From: Roseiconus nitratireducens
Lineage (GTDB): Bacteria; Planctomycetota; Planctomycetia; Pirellulales; Pirellulaceae
DNA length: 64,000 nucleotides
Reading direction: 5' to 3'
NCBI RefSeq assembly: GCF_008629675.1
Contig: NZ_VWOX01000001.1
Span: 434,001 to 498,000 of the forward strand
Part shown: piece after piece, positions 47,901-56,513 of the stretch
How positions within the stretch are numbered: position 1 is the stretch's first letter
How the letters are laid out: the number at the start of each line of letters is the position of its first letter
Made by a program: the position numbers and the translations under genes
The notes under the pieces: model-generated
Told to the model about the DNA's origin: nothing
The model's input: the letters and a program-made list of their open reading frames with translations, nothing else
The model's database searches: none

Positions 47901-49419
47901 CGAGCCGCTGAATGTCGTCCCCAGCGAAGGCCAAACCCAAGCGGAAGCCTGGGAGCAGTATTTTGCCGGCCTGAAGATTGATGATGCACGCCAGCTGACA
48001 ATCTTGGACCAACAGATTCGTGCCACCGTCGCACGCTACTCGATGAAGGCCTCGGTGGCTGACGAGAAGGGTGATCGCGAAGCGGCCGTGGACTGGTTCG
48101 CTCAGTCGCGGGATGTCATCGCCGAAGCCATCCGCGCGGGCCATGTCCAACCGTGGATGTATCAGGCATATGCGATCGCATTGACCGCGACCGGCGCACC
48201 GGTCGAAGAGGTCGAACGGGCCCTGTTGTCGGCGGTCGACTTCGCCGAAAGCCCCGACACGGTGTTGCACGTCGCCGCGCGGCTGGAGGACATCGGGTCT
48301 CACGCGGCGGCCTTGCGTTTGTGCAAACGCGTTTCGGACTTGGATCCCAGTCGCCGGGAACCGTACGTGATCGGTTTGCGTCTGGCGGAACAGTTGGACG
48401 ATCCCGGCGCGATGACTTGGGCCTGTGAAGGCGTGTTGTCGCAAGCCTGGCCGGACAAGTACAAGCCGGTGGTCGACAAGGCCAAGTTGCTCGCCCGCAG
48501 CACGTATGCTGAATTGATGGAAGCTGGCCGGACCGAGGAAGCCGCGGAATTCGGCCAGGCCTTGAAGATGGCCGCTGCTCACGATGTCGTCGTCCGCGTG
48601 TCTTGGACGGGCGATGCCGATATCGATCTGGCCGTCGAAGAACCCGGCGGAACCGTTTGCTCGATGGAAAACCGGTCCACCGCCGGTGGCGGGACCCTGT
48701 TGGCCGATGCTTATCCGGGCTACGGAGAAGACAGCAGCGGCACGGTTTCGGAAACGTATCTGTGCCCACGCGGTTTCAGCGGTCAATACCGGTTGTTGGT
48801 TCGCAAGGTGTGGGGCGAAGTCTCGACCGGCAACGTGACGGTTGAAATCGTGACCGATGCCGGCCGACCCGAACAGAATTTCATCCGCAAGGAGATCCCC
48901 CTGACCGAAAAGGATGCGCTGTGTGTCTTTCAGGTCAAAAACGGCAAACGCAAAGAAAAGCTGGGTGAAGCACAGCTGGCTCACCTGCGCGACGTGCAAC
49001 GGGACATGAACCAGCAAGTCCTGGGGCAATTTGTCGGCGGCAATGACTCCGCCCAAGTCCTGCGCGATCTGTTCAGCGATGTGCAGCGGCTGACCGGTGG
49101 CACCGGCGGGATCGCCGGAAACCCGTTCTTCGGCCGGGGCAACGCGGTGGGTTTCCAGCCGCAACTGACCGTGTTGCCGACCGGGGCATCACTTTCGACC
49201 CTGGCCATCATCTCGGCCGACCGACGCTACGTGCGGATCTCCCCGGCTCCGTTCTTTTCCCAAGTGGGTGACGTGACGACGTTTAACTTCGTCGACGGCT
49301 CGACCGGTGGGGGGGGAGCTGGCGGTGGCGGAGCGGGCGGCATCGGCGGTGGCATCGGCGGTGGTGCTGGTGGCATCGGCGGCGGCGGCGGTGGCATCGG
49401 CGGCGGATTCGGAAACTGA
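44929..49419 (+). CDS. Giant secreted VWA / STN-like / DUF2135-like protein with Gly-Met repeats
   Basis: 1,496 residues from the ATG at 44929 (GGAGAG 7 nt upstream; an ATG at 44881 lacks one). Signal peptide to about residue 40. A von Willebrand A domain (about 85-265) has MIDAS D93-T-S-A-S97 and T-x-D-G-A-S. A Pro/Ala-rich linker (about 440-540) and coiled helices follow. Residues about 810-880 resemble the secretin/TonB short N-terminal (STN) domain (L-S-D-A-I-Q-Q-I-S, V-S-L-R-S-F-L-R-L-M-L). A G-G-G-M/G-G-M repeat occupies 904-952. TPR-like helices follow, then a DUF2135/YfaP-like beta domain (about 1222-1310: D-A-D-I-D-L-A-V-E-E-P-G-G) and a Gly-rich tail. VWA-DUF2135 combinations suggest a secretion- or adhesion-related surface role; inference. 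Confidence 0.88.
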   Translation: MRDVAHSFKNLVISGVKRFPLSGLLVTAASLSLAMPVGAADSQSDRSGGAQVRVASFDADGESFFAASVQPAADEALMREVAQAAADVVIVVDTSASQSGEFRRESLAAASKVMASLRPSDRVRIFAADVDAVSLTDAFAKSDESSVSAAMERLGRRLPLGNTNMVSVIDAVRGSLLAESRDHTRSIVYIGDGASIDATGNEQRFSALVDALRADRISVHSVAIGPTANVQLMAILANQTGGVLGVVSEADGNTAAAIGRRVAESAVRSPIWVEQIRLPEAMTIVQADRLPPLRLDRDTILLGKFENRIESGTLALQGQTPGATVGIKADLEVEASHPDFSFLPGLVSSAAPNNGLTLPTASSLLLRQTANALAMQSEELVRAGKLALKRGNKKGAKAVAEMALEADPNNEDAKVLKKVSSGTTLIIQNDDSPFGDLFGDEPESPAAPAAGGTAPEEDPFGPFGDSAPAADAPAEDPFGEAPAAEPAPQPPAAQPPAAEPPVSQPPAAQPGPAVPVEPAAPRADRGAEAGRMAPPAGRAPRVPPSRSIIGDDEILERGGDLLDRVQAQRGIADARLRAEVRAALRQAELTLRSDPTGVAGQLKSVLSRVQTLPDIDPKLRQELESQLQSAIQAASAAEARWLAEQANLVAQDEAARATARLLEETYRREATLKTLSQQMNALIDEGRYREADGEVAVKFAEIAGNTITEDSVAGRHFAYQPLALQTYYRDRYYTEMRERNFVDAFSLVLKSNIPFVDEPPILYPDADVWQRLSRRRLERYGSIELVGDNETERRIESALSDETTQSFIETPLSDAIQQISQTHDIPIVVDTRALEEIGLDADVGVTIDLKNVSLRSFLRLMLRDLDLTYLIKDEVMQITTIEAAEDNLVTKVYPVGDLVVPIVSLGGGGMGGGMMGGGMGGMGGGMGGMGGGMGGMGGGMGGMGGGMMGGGGAFVVPDDASLRGKTQTTDRSQDASAKSAGVLDSEDAAQIEPLNVVPSEGQTQAEAWEQYFAGLKIDDARQLTILDQQIRATVARYSMKASVADEKGDREAAVDWFAQSRDVIAEAIRAGHVQPWMYQAYAIALTATGAPVEEVERALLSAVDFAESPDTVLHVAARLEDIGSHAAALRLCKRVSDLDPSRREPYVIGLRLAEQLDDPGAMTWACEGVLSQAWPDKYKPVVDKAKLLARSTYAELMEAGRTEEAAEFGQALKMAAAHDVVVRVSWTGDADIDLAVEEPGGTVCSMENRSTAGGGTLLADAYPGYGEDSSGTVSETYLCPRGFSGQYRLLVRKVWGEVSTGNVTVEIVTDAGRPEQNFIRKEIPLTEKDALCVFQVKNGKRKEKLGEAQLAHLRDVQRDMNQQVLGQFVGGNDSAQVLRDLFSDVQRLTGGTGGIAGNPFFGRGNAVGFQPQLTVLPTGASLSTLAIISADRRYVRISPAPFFSQVGDVTTFNFVDGSTGGGGAGGGGAGGIGGGIGGGAGGIGGGGGGIGGGFGN
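47641..47785 (+). repeat. GGCGGCATG coding microsatellite
   Basis: In-frame tandem repeats of GGCGGCATGGGY with variable insertions, encoding alternating Gly-Gly-Met and Gly-Gly-Gly-Met units inside the VWA/STN protein. The sequence is almost homogeneous at the nucleotide level, so replication slippage is likely. Confidence 0.9.
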
Positions 49420-49525
49420 TCTGACGGCTGAGCCGCGTGCGTCCGAAGCGGAGGCGCGCCGGTGCGGACCGAAACGCGGACCGCCGCTCGGTCGGCGGGC
49501 TTGACGTTCGAAATGCAAGCAAATC

Positions 49526-49559
49526 AACGGCTGGTGCCCGGTGGCACCAGCCGTTTTTT
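49526..49559 (+). terminator. Rho-independent terminator of the VWA/STN gene
   Basis: A perfect 13-bp stem (AACGGCTGGTGCC and its complement), CGGT loop and T tract, 106 bp past the stop codon. Confidence 0.92.
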
Positions 49560-50050
49560 CGTGGGTTTTTGCAGTGGAACGCAGTTTGCGGCTCGCTCAG
49601 TCTCGCTTAGAAGACTGGCGGAGAAGTCAGAAGACCGGCGGAGCAGGTTGCCTTGGGGCAGCCCGCGTCCTGCTGTTTGCGGCAATGGGTCGGGCGTCTG
49701 CAAGCTCGGCGGATCCGGCGTTCTGACACCCTTTCCACTTCACCGGGTTCGACCTCATCGGGCGGCGGATTTGACGCCCGGCCGAGAAAGCGTTGGCCGA
49801 GCGAATCGGGTGGTTTTTCTGACTGCGGTGAAACCTTGCCCGGGGCCGACGGGTAGGGATCCGGTAGTGGGCACCGCCGTTGCGGCGGGTGAGAGCCAGT
49901 GCACATGTCGAACGTGGGATGACGGAAGCCGGAATTTTCGGGTTCCTTCAACCCGGCGGCGAAGCTGGTTACGTTCTCAACGAATGGACTGATACATTGT
50001 TGCTCCAATCAAACTCCTCACACAATTCACACCTAAGGATGAAGGGTTTC
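49560..50050. other. Long upstream region, no gene recognised
   Basis: 491 bp between a strong terminator and the next ATG. There are small direct repeats (CTGGCGGAGAAGTCAG then ACCGGCGGAGCAGG at about 49615-49648), but no convincing ORF or RNA family. Confidence 0.45.
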
Positions 50051-51781
50051 ATGACTGCTTGTTTCCACCCCCGCTACGCTGGCAAGACGGTTTTGGCCGT
50101 TGCCTTGCTGGCCGCGTCGATCGTTGCGGCCCCCGTGGCTTCCGCCCAAGAACGTCTGCTCCCGTCGGAAGGCACACCGACCACGTTGTCTGATGGGACG
50201 CGTCCCGTTGTCGTCGTGACGTTGGGATCGATCAACAAGTTGATGCAGGACGTCAACTACATCACCGGCGTCGTCGGTCAGCCGCAATTCGGCGGCATGT
50301 TTTCCATGATGGCGGGCACGTTTGCCCAGGGCATGGACATGAACCAGCCGATCGGCGTCGTGGTGCCGATGGTCAATGGGACGCCGCAGCCGATCATTGT
50401 GCTGCCGACCTCGGACATCAAACCAATCCTGAAGCGTCTGGAGGCGCAAACCGGTCCGGTCGACGAACTGGATGACGGCACGTTGGTAGTCACGATCAAT
50501 CAGAACACGCTGTACATCAAGCAGATGGGGCAGACGGCAGTTGCGGCCCAGGCGCGGGATGCGCTGAAGTTGATCCCGGCCGATTCGACCAAGATGTTCC
50601 AAGGCATGGGGAACTCCTATGACGTGGCCGTCCGGTTGAACGTCCAGCAGATTCCGGTCGAAATCCGCAACATGTTGATCGACCAGATGCGTCAGGGATT
50701 CACCCAGGCGATGGAGAAACAGGCGAATCAAACGCAAGGGGACGCCGAGGCGGCGCGGGAAGTCGCCGAGCGGTCGATTGAACAGATCGAACAATTGATC
50801 CAAGAAGCTGACGAGTTGAAACTGGGGCTGAATATCGATCCGGCCGGTCGAAACATCGGCATCGATTTCTCGTTCACCGCCGTTCCCGGAACGCAGTTGG
50901 CAGCCGTTTACGGCGGCCAACACCCGATCCCGTCGCGGTTCGCTTCGGTCATTCGCGATGACGCCGCAGCTTACCTGCACGCGGCAAGCTCGATCAGTCC
51001 CGAAGCCGTGACCCAGGCTCGTGAGAGCGTTGAAGGGTCGATGAGCATGTTGAAGGGGGCTCTGAGCAACGAAGGGAACCTGACCGAAGATCAGATCAAC
51101 GAAATTGATCAGTACGTCGGACGCCTGGTCGAGATCATCTCCGAGTCGCTGGCCGAAGGCAAAGCCGACATGGGTGGTCTGTTGTTGGCCGGCGAGAACC
51201 AGTTCCAGTTCGTCATGGGAACATTCGTCGCCGACGGCACCAAGGTCGCCGATCTGGCGAAAGACTTGGCCAAGAAAGTCCCGGACAGCCCCGATGCGCC
51301 GCGGTTCACGTTTGACGCCAGCGAATTCGAAGGCGTGACCATGCACCTGATCGAAGCCGATGTGCCGGCGGATAAAGACGAAGCGCGTCAGGTGTTCGGC
51401 GAAAAGATCCAGGTCCACATCGGTACCGCGCCCAAGGCGGTTTACATCGCGGTCGGACAGGGAAGCGAATCGCTGCTGAAGGAATTCATTCAGAGCGGAG
51501 AAGCTGGTGCCGGCGCGCGTGAGGAATTGGGTCAGTTCAATTTGCGTTTGCTGCCGATCTTGCAATTTGCCCAGTCGGTCGATGACAACGCTGGCGTTGC
51601 CGCCGTGATCAATTCGCTCAGCGGCATTCAGGACGGTGGTGAACTGTCCGTTGTCAGTCTGTCCATCGACAACGGATCCGAGTCCAAGGTCAAGATCGGC
51701 GAAGGGTTGCTGCGGGCGCTCGGCACCGCCGCGATCCTCGGTCAGCAGCAGCAACAGCAGCTGGGCCAACCGGCGTTCTAG
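50051..51781 (+). CDS. Large secreted protein of unknown function
   Basis: 576 residues from the ATG at 50051 (GAAGGG upstream); the ATG at 50039 and a longer frame to 49880 are less likely. Signal peptide: A-V-A-L-L-A-A-S-I-V-A-A-P-V-A-S-A-Q. The body alternates helical stretches with V-V-V-T-L-G-S-I-N-K-L-M and R-L-N-V-Q-Q-I-P-V-E-I type strands and ends in Q-Q-Q-Q-Q-L-G-Q-P-A-F. A coiled-coil-like region (E-A-A-R-E-V-A-E-R-S-I-E-Q-I-E-Q-L) is near residue 240. No recognised domain. Likely exported and possibly repeated as a paralogous planctomycete family. Confidence 0.78.
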   Translation: MTACFHPRYAGKTVLAVALLAASIVAAPVASAQERLLPSEGTPTTLSDGTRPVVVVTLGSINKLMQDVNYITGVVGQPQFGGMFSMMAGTFAQGMDMNQPIGVVVPMVNGTPQPIIVLPTSDIKPILKRLEAQTGPVDELDDGTLVVTINQNTLYIKQMGQTAVAAQARDALKLIPADSTKMFQGMGNSYDVAVRLNVQQIPVEIRNMLIDQMRQGFTQAMEKQANQTQGDAEAAREVAERSIEQIEQLIQEADELKLGLNIDPAGRNIGIDFSFTAVPGTQLAAVYGGQHPIPSRFASVIRDDAAAYLHAASSISPEAVTQARESVEGSMSMLKGALSNEGNLTEDQINEIDQYVGRLVEIISESLAEGKADMGGLLLAGENQFQFVMGTFVADGTKVADLAKDLAKKVPDSPDAPRFTFDASEFEGVTMHLIEADVPADKDEARQVFGEKIQVHIGTAPKAVYIAVGQGSESLLKEFIQSGEAGAGAREELGQFNLRLLPILQFAQSVDDNAGVAAVINSLSGIQDGGELSVVSLSIDNGSESKVKIGEGLLRALGTAAILGQQQQQQLGQPAF

Positions 51782-51800
51782 TCTGTGCTGAAAACTTGAA

Positions 51801-51912
51801 ACCACGCTCGCCAGAGCGTGGAGGCGGCATTGGTGACGCCACCGCATTGGTGACGCCACCGTCTGGCGACGGTAGCTACAACTCCGACGTCGCCCGCTCG
51901 GCAGAGCGTGGG
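51801..51912. repeat. REP-like hairpin cluster 2
   Basis: Contains CCACGCTCGCCAGAGCGTGG, GCCACCGTCTGGCGACGGTAGC and a degenerate third hairpin CCGCTCGGCAGAGCG; same types as clusters 1 and 3. Between the 576-residue gene and the DUF1571 gene. Confidence 0.8.
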
Positions 51913-52042
51913 AGACGCCGCATTGCCACAAACGACCAGCCCGCGCCGAAAGCAGGCTGGCGTTGGCGACCTCTCAAATGGTAATTGGGAGAGTCGCTTA
52001 GGAACTTGGGGCCATTTTCTTCACCGTTTCCACAACGAACCA

Positions 52043-52957
52043 ATGGGTATGTCACTCAAAGCGAATCGCAGCCGCTGGTTGATTCTGACTACCGTGATGT
52101 TGCTGGCCGGGGCGGCGCTCGTTTTCGCCAATCCGCTCAGTCGCGACGTCACCCAGGACACCGCGCCGACGGTCACCGAGGACGTGAATCCCGACGCAGA
52201 AGTCGCGTCAATGCCGCGAGTGCGGCCGTCGTCGATCGCGGAAGTTCTGCAGTTGGCCGGTGAAGCAAAAGCCAACATGTCCAGTTCGCTGGAAGACTAC
52301 ACCACGCGATTTGTCAAACAGGAACGCAATCCCGACGGCAAACTGAGCGAGAAATCGGAGATGTCGCTGAAGGTCCAAACGCGGATGCGAAACGAGTCCG
52401 ATGACGCACCGATGCGGATCTACATGAAATTTGCTCGGCCCGAGTCCAGCGCGGGACGCGAAGTCATTTGGGGCGGAGACCTGTACGACGGAAACATGGC
52501 GGTCCATGAAAACACGATGCTGCTGAGCTGGAAGACGCTGTGGTTGGACCCCGACGGAATGCTCGCAATGAACGGCCAACGCTATCCGATTTACGAAATC
52601 GGGTTGGTTCGTTTGGTCGAGAAACTGATCGAACGCGGCAGCGAGGATGTGAACAATCCCGACGTGTCCGTCACCATCACCCGGGATCACGAATTTGATT
52701 CGGCCGCTTGCGAGCTGATCCGTGTCACCCGTCAAACTCCCAGCGGACGAGAAGGAGACTTCTCGTTGGCCGAGGTCGTTTACGACCCTGAGCGGTTGTT
52801 GATCCTCAGCTATCGCAGCTTTGGATGGCCGGACGCCGAGGGTGAATCGAAGGAATTGCCGTTGTTGGAGTCCTATGAGTACCGGGATTTGAAGACGAAT
52901 GTCGGGCTCAGCGAACAGGATTTCGACGTCAGCAATCCGGAGTATCAGTTCCCTTAG
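52043..52957 (+). CDS. DUF1571-family secreted/anchored protein
   Basis: 304 residues from the ATG at 52043 (or 52049), which begins a signal anchor (W-L-I-L-T-T-V-M-L-L-A-G-A-A-L-V-F-A). The DUF1571 region includes S-S-S-L-E-D-Y-T-T-R-F-V-K-Q-E-R-N-P-D-G, M-R-I-Y-M-K-F-A-R-P, G-R-E-V-I-W and I-Y-E-I-G-L-V-R-L-V-E-K-L, all typical of the family. DUF1571 has the LolA-like fold, which suggests lipid or lipoprotein binding, but no function is known. The longer frame to 51908 runs through repeat sequence. Confidence 0.85.
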   Translation: MGMSLKANRSRWLILTTVMLLAGAALVFANPLSRDVTQDTAPTVTEDVNPDAEVASMPRVRPSSIAEVLQLAGEAKANMSSSLEDYTTRFVKQERNPDGKLSEKSEMSLKVQTRMRNESDDAPMRIYMKFARPESSAGREVIWGGDLYDGNMAVHENTMLLSWKTLWLDPDGMLAMNGQRYPIYEIGLVRLVEKLIERGSEDVNNPDVSVTITRDHEFDSAACELIRVTRQTPSGREGDFSLAEVVYDPERLLILSYRSFGWPDAEGESKELPLLESYEYRDLKTNVGLSEQDFDVSNPEYQFP

Positions 52958-52990
52958 TCGGCTTTTCTAACGATTGCGAGGAGCCTCGCC

Positions 52991-53342
52991 CGTAGCCACG
53001 CTCGCCCGTAGCCACGCTCGCCAGAGCGTGCTCACGGCAGTGGGAGTTTGAGCAATGCCACCGTCTGGCGACGGTAGCTCCTACGACGCTGGCTTGGCAA
53101 ACATCCTCGGGTAGCCACGCTCGCCAGAGCGTGGTCGCGGCGGTTGGGAGTTTGAGCAATGCCACCGTCTGGCGACGGTAGCTACTGCGACGCTGGCTTG
53201 GCAAACATCCTCGGGTAGCCACGCTCGCCAGAGCGTGGTCGCGGCGGTTGGGAGTTTGAGCAATACCACCGTCTGGCGACGGTAGCTGCTGCGACGCTGG
53301 CTTGGCAAACATCCTCGGGTAGCCACGCTCGCCAGAGCGTGG
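52991..53342. repeat. 104-bp tandem repeat array of paired hairpins (REP-like cluster 3)
   Basis: Units start at 53057, 53161 and 53265, exactly 104 bp apart. Each has a CCGTCTGGCGACGG hairpin, a linker with GACGCTGGCTTGGCAAACATCC, a CCACGCTCGCCAGAGCGTGG hairpin and a TTGGGAGTTTGAGCAAT linker. The third unit is cut at 53342, and the start (52991-53056) has an imperfect partial unit. Variation is limited to a few bases. Confidence 0.93.
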
Positions 53343-53358
53343 GAATCGCCTCGGACCG

Positions 53359-54822
53359 TCATCTCGGCGATCGGCGCTGCTGTCTCGCGCGTTTCCGAGC
53401 CGGCGGCTCGTAGGTCGCTCCCTTGTCGGCCGGCATCGTTCGGTCCCACTGCAAGACTTCGTTTTTGAGATTCTCCGTGATCTGGGGATGCTGCTCGGAA
53501 ACCTCATTGGCCTCCGCAGGGTCTTCGGCGACGTTGTAAAGCTCTGTCTGGCTTCCGTCATACTCACACAGCAGTTTCCAAGGGCCCTGCCGAACAGCCA
53601 GGTCCGGCAGTTCGGTGAAGGAGTAGGCCGCATCGCGGTCCGGGGGGCGGCGAAAGAACAACGGCTGCTGCCTGGACTGCTCGGCTTGACCGAGCAACGT
53701 CGACGACAGATCCTCGCCGTCGTATTGAACACCGGAAGGACTCGGGACCCCGGTGATCGATAGCAGACTGGGGACCAGATCGATGGCGGAAAACACCGAT
53801 TGGTGGTTGGTGCTGCCCGCGGCATCGGGAGCGATCAGTCCGGGCCCCCAGGCGATCAACGGAGACCGGATGCCTCCTTCGTAAAGGGTCGCCTTCAGTC
53901 CCCGGAACGGTCCGGCGGTACCCGCGTCAATGTCGGGTCCGTTGTCGCTGCAAATCAGAATCAAAGTATTGTCCCGCAGGGATTCGTCATCGCGAATCAA
54001 GTCAAACAGGACGCCCAGTTGCTCGTCCATCGTGTCCAGGACCCCATGGTACAGTTCGCGCCGTTGGCCCGATCCGCGACGAGCCTTCGGCGGAAAGTAG
54101 GGCGAATGAACGTCATCGGGCCACACGTTGACGTAGAACGGCTTCTGTGCGGCATGCGCCCATCGGATGAACTCCGTCGCTGATTCGATGAAGGCTTGGG
54201 TGATCGTCGAGCGGTCTTCCCACAAAATGGGGCCGCGTCCCAGGCGGTCGCTTCCGAGGGCATGTTTTTGCGGCGGCTTGCCATCGTAGGCGTCTTTGAG
54301 CGGCAGGACGCGTGGCCCCAACCCTTCAAAGTTGGTCAATGATTCGTCAAAGCCGTATTCGGTAATCAGCGGTGCCTCGCCCACGTCACGTTGGCCGCCC
54401 ATGTGCCATTTGCCGAAGTGACCGGTCGCATAGCCGGCCTGGTGCAGCGAACGCGCAAGCATTGGAGCGGCAGGATCCAGCCACTGGGCGACGCCGCGCG
54501 CTTCGTTGCTTTGACGGTTGTTCAAGAACGAGGTGATTCGCCAGCGTTGAGGATACTGGCCGGTGGAGATTGCCACGCGCGAGGGCGAGCAGATCGGCGA
54601 GTTGACGTAAAACTGTTCGAATCGAATGCCTTCGGCAGCCATGCGATCGATGTTTTCCGTCTTCACCGCGGTTCCGCCGAAACATGAAAAATCGCCCCAT
54701 CCCATGTCATCGATGAACACCAGCACGACGTTGGGAGGACGTTTGGAGGCGGCAGGGCAGGTGGAGGTTGATCCGCACAGCATCGCCGCGGCGGTTAACA
54801 ACAAGCAGCACGATCGCATCAT
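53359..54822 (-). CDS. Sulfatase (secreted)
   Basis: 487 residues from the ATG at 54822 (or 54819); signal sequence M-R-S-C-C-L-L-L-T-A-A-A-M-L-C. The type I sulfatase core: V-V-L-V-F-I-D-D-M-G-W-G-D (Asp38-Asp39), C78-S-P-S-R (the formylglycine Cys), then S-T-G-Q-Y, H-F-G-K-W-H-M-G-G and C-S-D-N-G-P. Unlike the 4191-5549 sulfatase it has L-F-F-R-R-P near the end. Probably cleaves sulfate from polysaccharide or glycan in the periplasm. It ends 16 bp from the 104-bp repeat array. No maturation enzyme in the window. Confidence 0.92.
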   Translation of the reverse strand: MMRSCCLLLTAAAMLCGSTSTCPAASKRPPNVVLVFIDDMGWGDFSCFGGTAVKTENIDRMAAEGIRFEQFYVNSPICSPSRVAISTGQYPQRWRITSFLNNRQSNEARGVAQWLDPAAPMLARSLHQAGYATGHFGKWHMGGQRDVGEAPLITEYGFDESLTNFEGLGPRVLPLKDAYDGKPPQKHALGSDRLGRGPILWEDRSTITQAFIESATEFIRWAHAAQKPFYVNVWPDDVHSPYFPPKARRGSGQRRELYHGVLDTMDEQLGVLFDLIRDDESLRDNTLILICSDNGPDIDAGTAGPFRGLKATLYEGGIRSPLIAWGPGLIAPDAAGSTNHQSVFSAIDLVPSLLSITGVPSPSGVQYDGEDLSSTLLGQAEQSRQQPLFFRRPPDRDAAYSFTELPDLAVRQGPWKLLCEYDGSQTELYNVAEDPAEANEVSEQHPQITENLKNEVLQWDRTMPADKGATYEPPARKRARQQRRSPR

Positions 54823-55152
54823 GGGAAGGTTCGCCGATGGAGGAGGGGAGGATGCTTGGGAGGAATCTTGGCGGGCGGTTCTTGCAGACAGGTCGTCGTT
54901 GCCCAGGCTCGCGGAAAAGACCGCCCGTGCGCCGGGCCGAGCCGGACCCCCGTTCAATCACGCTAACGATTGAAGATGATGGGATCAATCAAGCAATGCG
55001 GCTGGTCGTCTTTCTTTTGAGATTGGAGGTCGGGCAGTTTTCCGAGTGCGGAAAACACGGGATCCCTTCGCATGCCTTGCGGCTGAATCGGGAGCCAGGG
55101 GAAAACAACGCGATCCTCCCCTGGATAGCGCTCGACCCCTCATTGATCCCAG
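54823..55152. other. No gene recognised
   Basis: Upstream of the sulfatase and before the 131-bp element copy at 55153. Plus-strand frames (54768-55175) overlap the sulfatase start and look like shadows. Confidence 0.45.
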
Positions 55153-55283
55153 CTGGACAGCGCCACTTTACATGAGCCGCGTGACGCTAGCCGCGGGTTT
55201 TCTCGCCTCAACCGGCGGCTAGCGATTTGCCGCTCATTGCGCCGCAAATCACGGTTTTTTTGATTGAGAGTGGCGCTGTCCAG
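55153..55283. repeat. 131-bp inverted-repeat element, intact copy
   Basis: Perfect 15-bp terminal inverted repeats, CTGGACAGCGCCACT and AGTGGCGCTGTCCAG. An inner pair, CGCTAGCCGC/GCGGCTAGCG, makes a second hairpin with a 20-nt loop. It is flanked on both sides by CCAG (55149-55152 and 55284-55287), a 4-bp target-site duplication candidate. No coding capacity: it is a MITE-like element. Confidence 0.88.
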
Positions 55284-55520
55284 CCAGGCTCTGTCTGAAA
55301 ACCATCTGCAGTGGCCGCTTGGCGTGAGCCGACGGAAACGGCGGAATTTGAAGATCGCGTGAGACTCCTGACGATCCCCCCGACGGTGACGTGCCGCCGC
55401 GGTCGCGCTGCGGTACCTTGAAGCCGCGCGTCTTCCCAGGGTGCGTGCGGATGCATCGGCGTCCGATTGCGGCGACTTGTCGGTGCGACCCCATCGCAAG
55501 AGGTCTTGGCGGAATCAACC

Positions 55521-56366
55521 ATGTCTGGCGATCGAGTAACCGTTCTGTCTTCGTCGGAGGACAACGTGCCCAAGGCGCTCCTGCCTGATGACGTTGCGCG
55601 GAGAGAAACGGTGCCAGCCAACCCCTACCGTAGTCCCAGGCCGTGGCACGATGGCACCGAGAGTCCGCCAGCGATCGAAACCGAACGAGCATTGACGGCT
55701 GCGGAGGCACGATTGGGCGGCGTGGCGGTGCGGATCATTCTGTGTGGTCTCGTTCCCGGCTGGCTGCTGGCCGCGGGAAGCATCGGGTTGGGCGTGACGC
55801 GGTACGGCGGGGCGATCGGTGCAGGTTTGTCGCAAAGCGGGTTGGGATCGTTTGTCCCGATCGCGGCTTTGTGCTCGGTGCTGATCATCGTCGGAGTCGT
55901 GGTCGGCAACCGCGTCCGCGGGAAGCACCGAAGTCTGGGGCGGTTGACGGTGTTGATGTCCGCGATCGGGGTCGGCGGAGTGTATGGGGTCTGCCAACGC
56001 GTCGCCGCGGGCGAGCCTCTGTTGGGGCTTGCTCCGCTGTTCGCCGCGTCCAGTTTCTCGGCGTGGCTGACTTCACTGGCCCTGCTGGCCATTTTCTTAC
56101 GCGTGTGGTCCCTCCGTTGCCGGGCGACACGCTTGACGCTGCTGCTGGAGTTGCAGGTTTTGCTGTTTGCCGTCGCCGGTGTGTGTGTTTCCGCAGCGGC
56201 GCTCTGGCCGGGCTTCAGCCGCACGGCGACGGGAACGCTGGCGTTGGCGGGGATTGGTCTGGCGACGTTGACGAGCGGCTCCTTGGTGCTTGCACTGGTC
56301 TTGCTCGATCGAACGCTGCGACGGGTGGCGGGGCCGCCCGTTCACGACGTGGCCGGAGAAGATTGA
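55521..56366 (+). CDS. Multi-pass membrane protein of unknown function
   Basis: 281 residues from the ATG at 55521; the frame is open to 55467 but without a better start. About 65 N-terminal polar residues (S-S-S-E-D-N-V-P-K-A-L-L-P-D-D, N-P-Y-R-S-P as in planctomycete membrane proteins) precede at least six hydrophobic helices, some Gly-rich. No motif recognised. It precedes pyc by 147 bp on the same strand. Confidence 0.7.
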   Translation: MSGDRVTVLSSSEDNVPKALLPDDVARRETVPANPYRSPRPWHDGTESPPAIETERALTAAEARLGGVAVRIILCGLVPGWLLAAGSIGLGVTRYGGAIGAGLSQSGLGSFVPIAALCSVLIIVGVVVGNRVRGKHRSLGRLTVLMSAIGVGGVYGVCQRVAAGEPLLGLAPLFAASSFSAWLTSLALLAIFLRVWSLRCRATRLTLLLELQVLLFAVAGVCVSAAALWPGFSRTATGTLALAGIGLATLTSGSLVLALVLLDRTLRRVAGPPVHDVAGED

Positions 56367-56513
56367 AATCGCGTCGTTGCGAGCGGGGGACGCGGCTGTC
56401 TCGGCTGCATCGATCGGCTAAATTGCGTCCCTCTCGATTCTTCCCTGGCTGGCGTGTTGGGATCGGAACCATGCGCGACGCCGGCGGACAATCCCAGACG
56501 GACAGCTTGATTG

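Noticed and set aside
46222..49164. A 980-codon open frame on the minus strand inside the VWA/STN gene
   Set aside because: It lies wholly opposite a clearly real gene; its protein is low-complexity (His/Arg/Leu-rich, with an A-A-H repeat mirroring the Gly-Met repeat) and arises from GC-rich codon bias.
50033..51931. A 632-codon minus-strand frame opposite the large secreted protein gene
   Set aside because: The plus-strand product has a signal peptide and a ribosome binding site; the minus-strand product has neither and has shadow composition.
52991..53342. Possible CRISPR array
   Set aside because: The period is 104 bp with nearly constant content, no unique spacers and no cas genes; each unit holds two palindromes.
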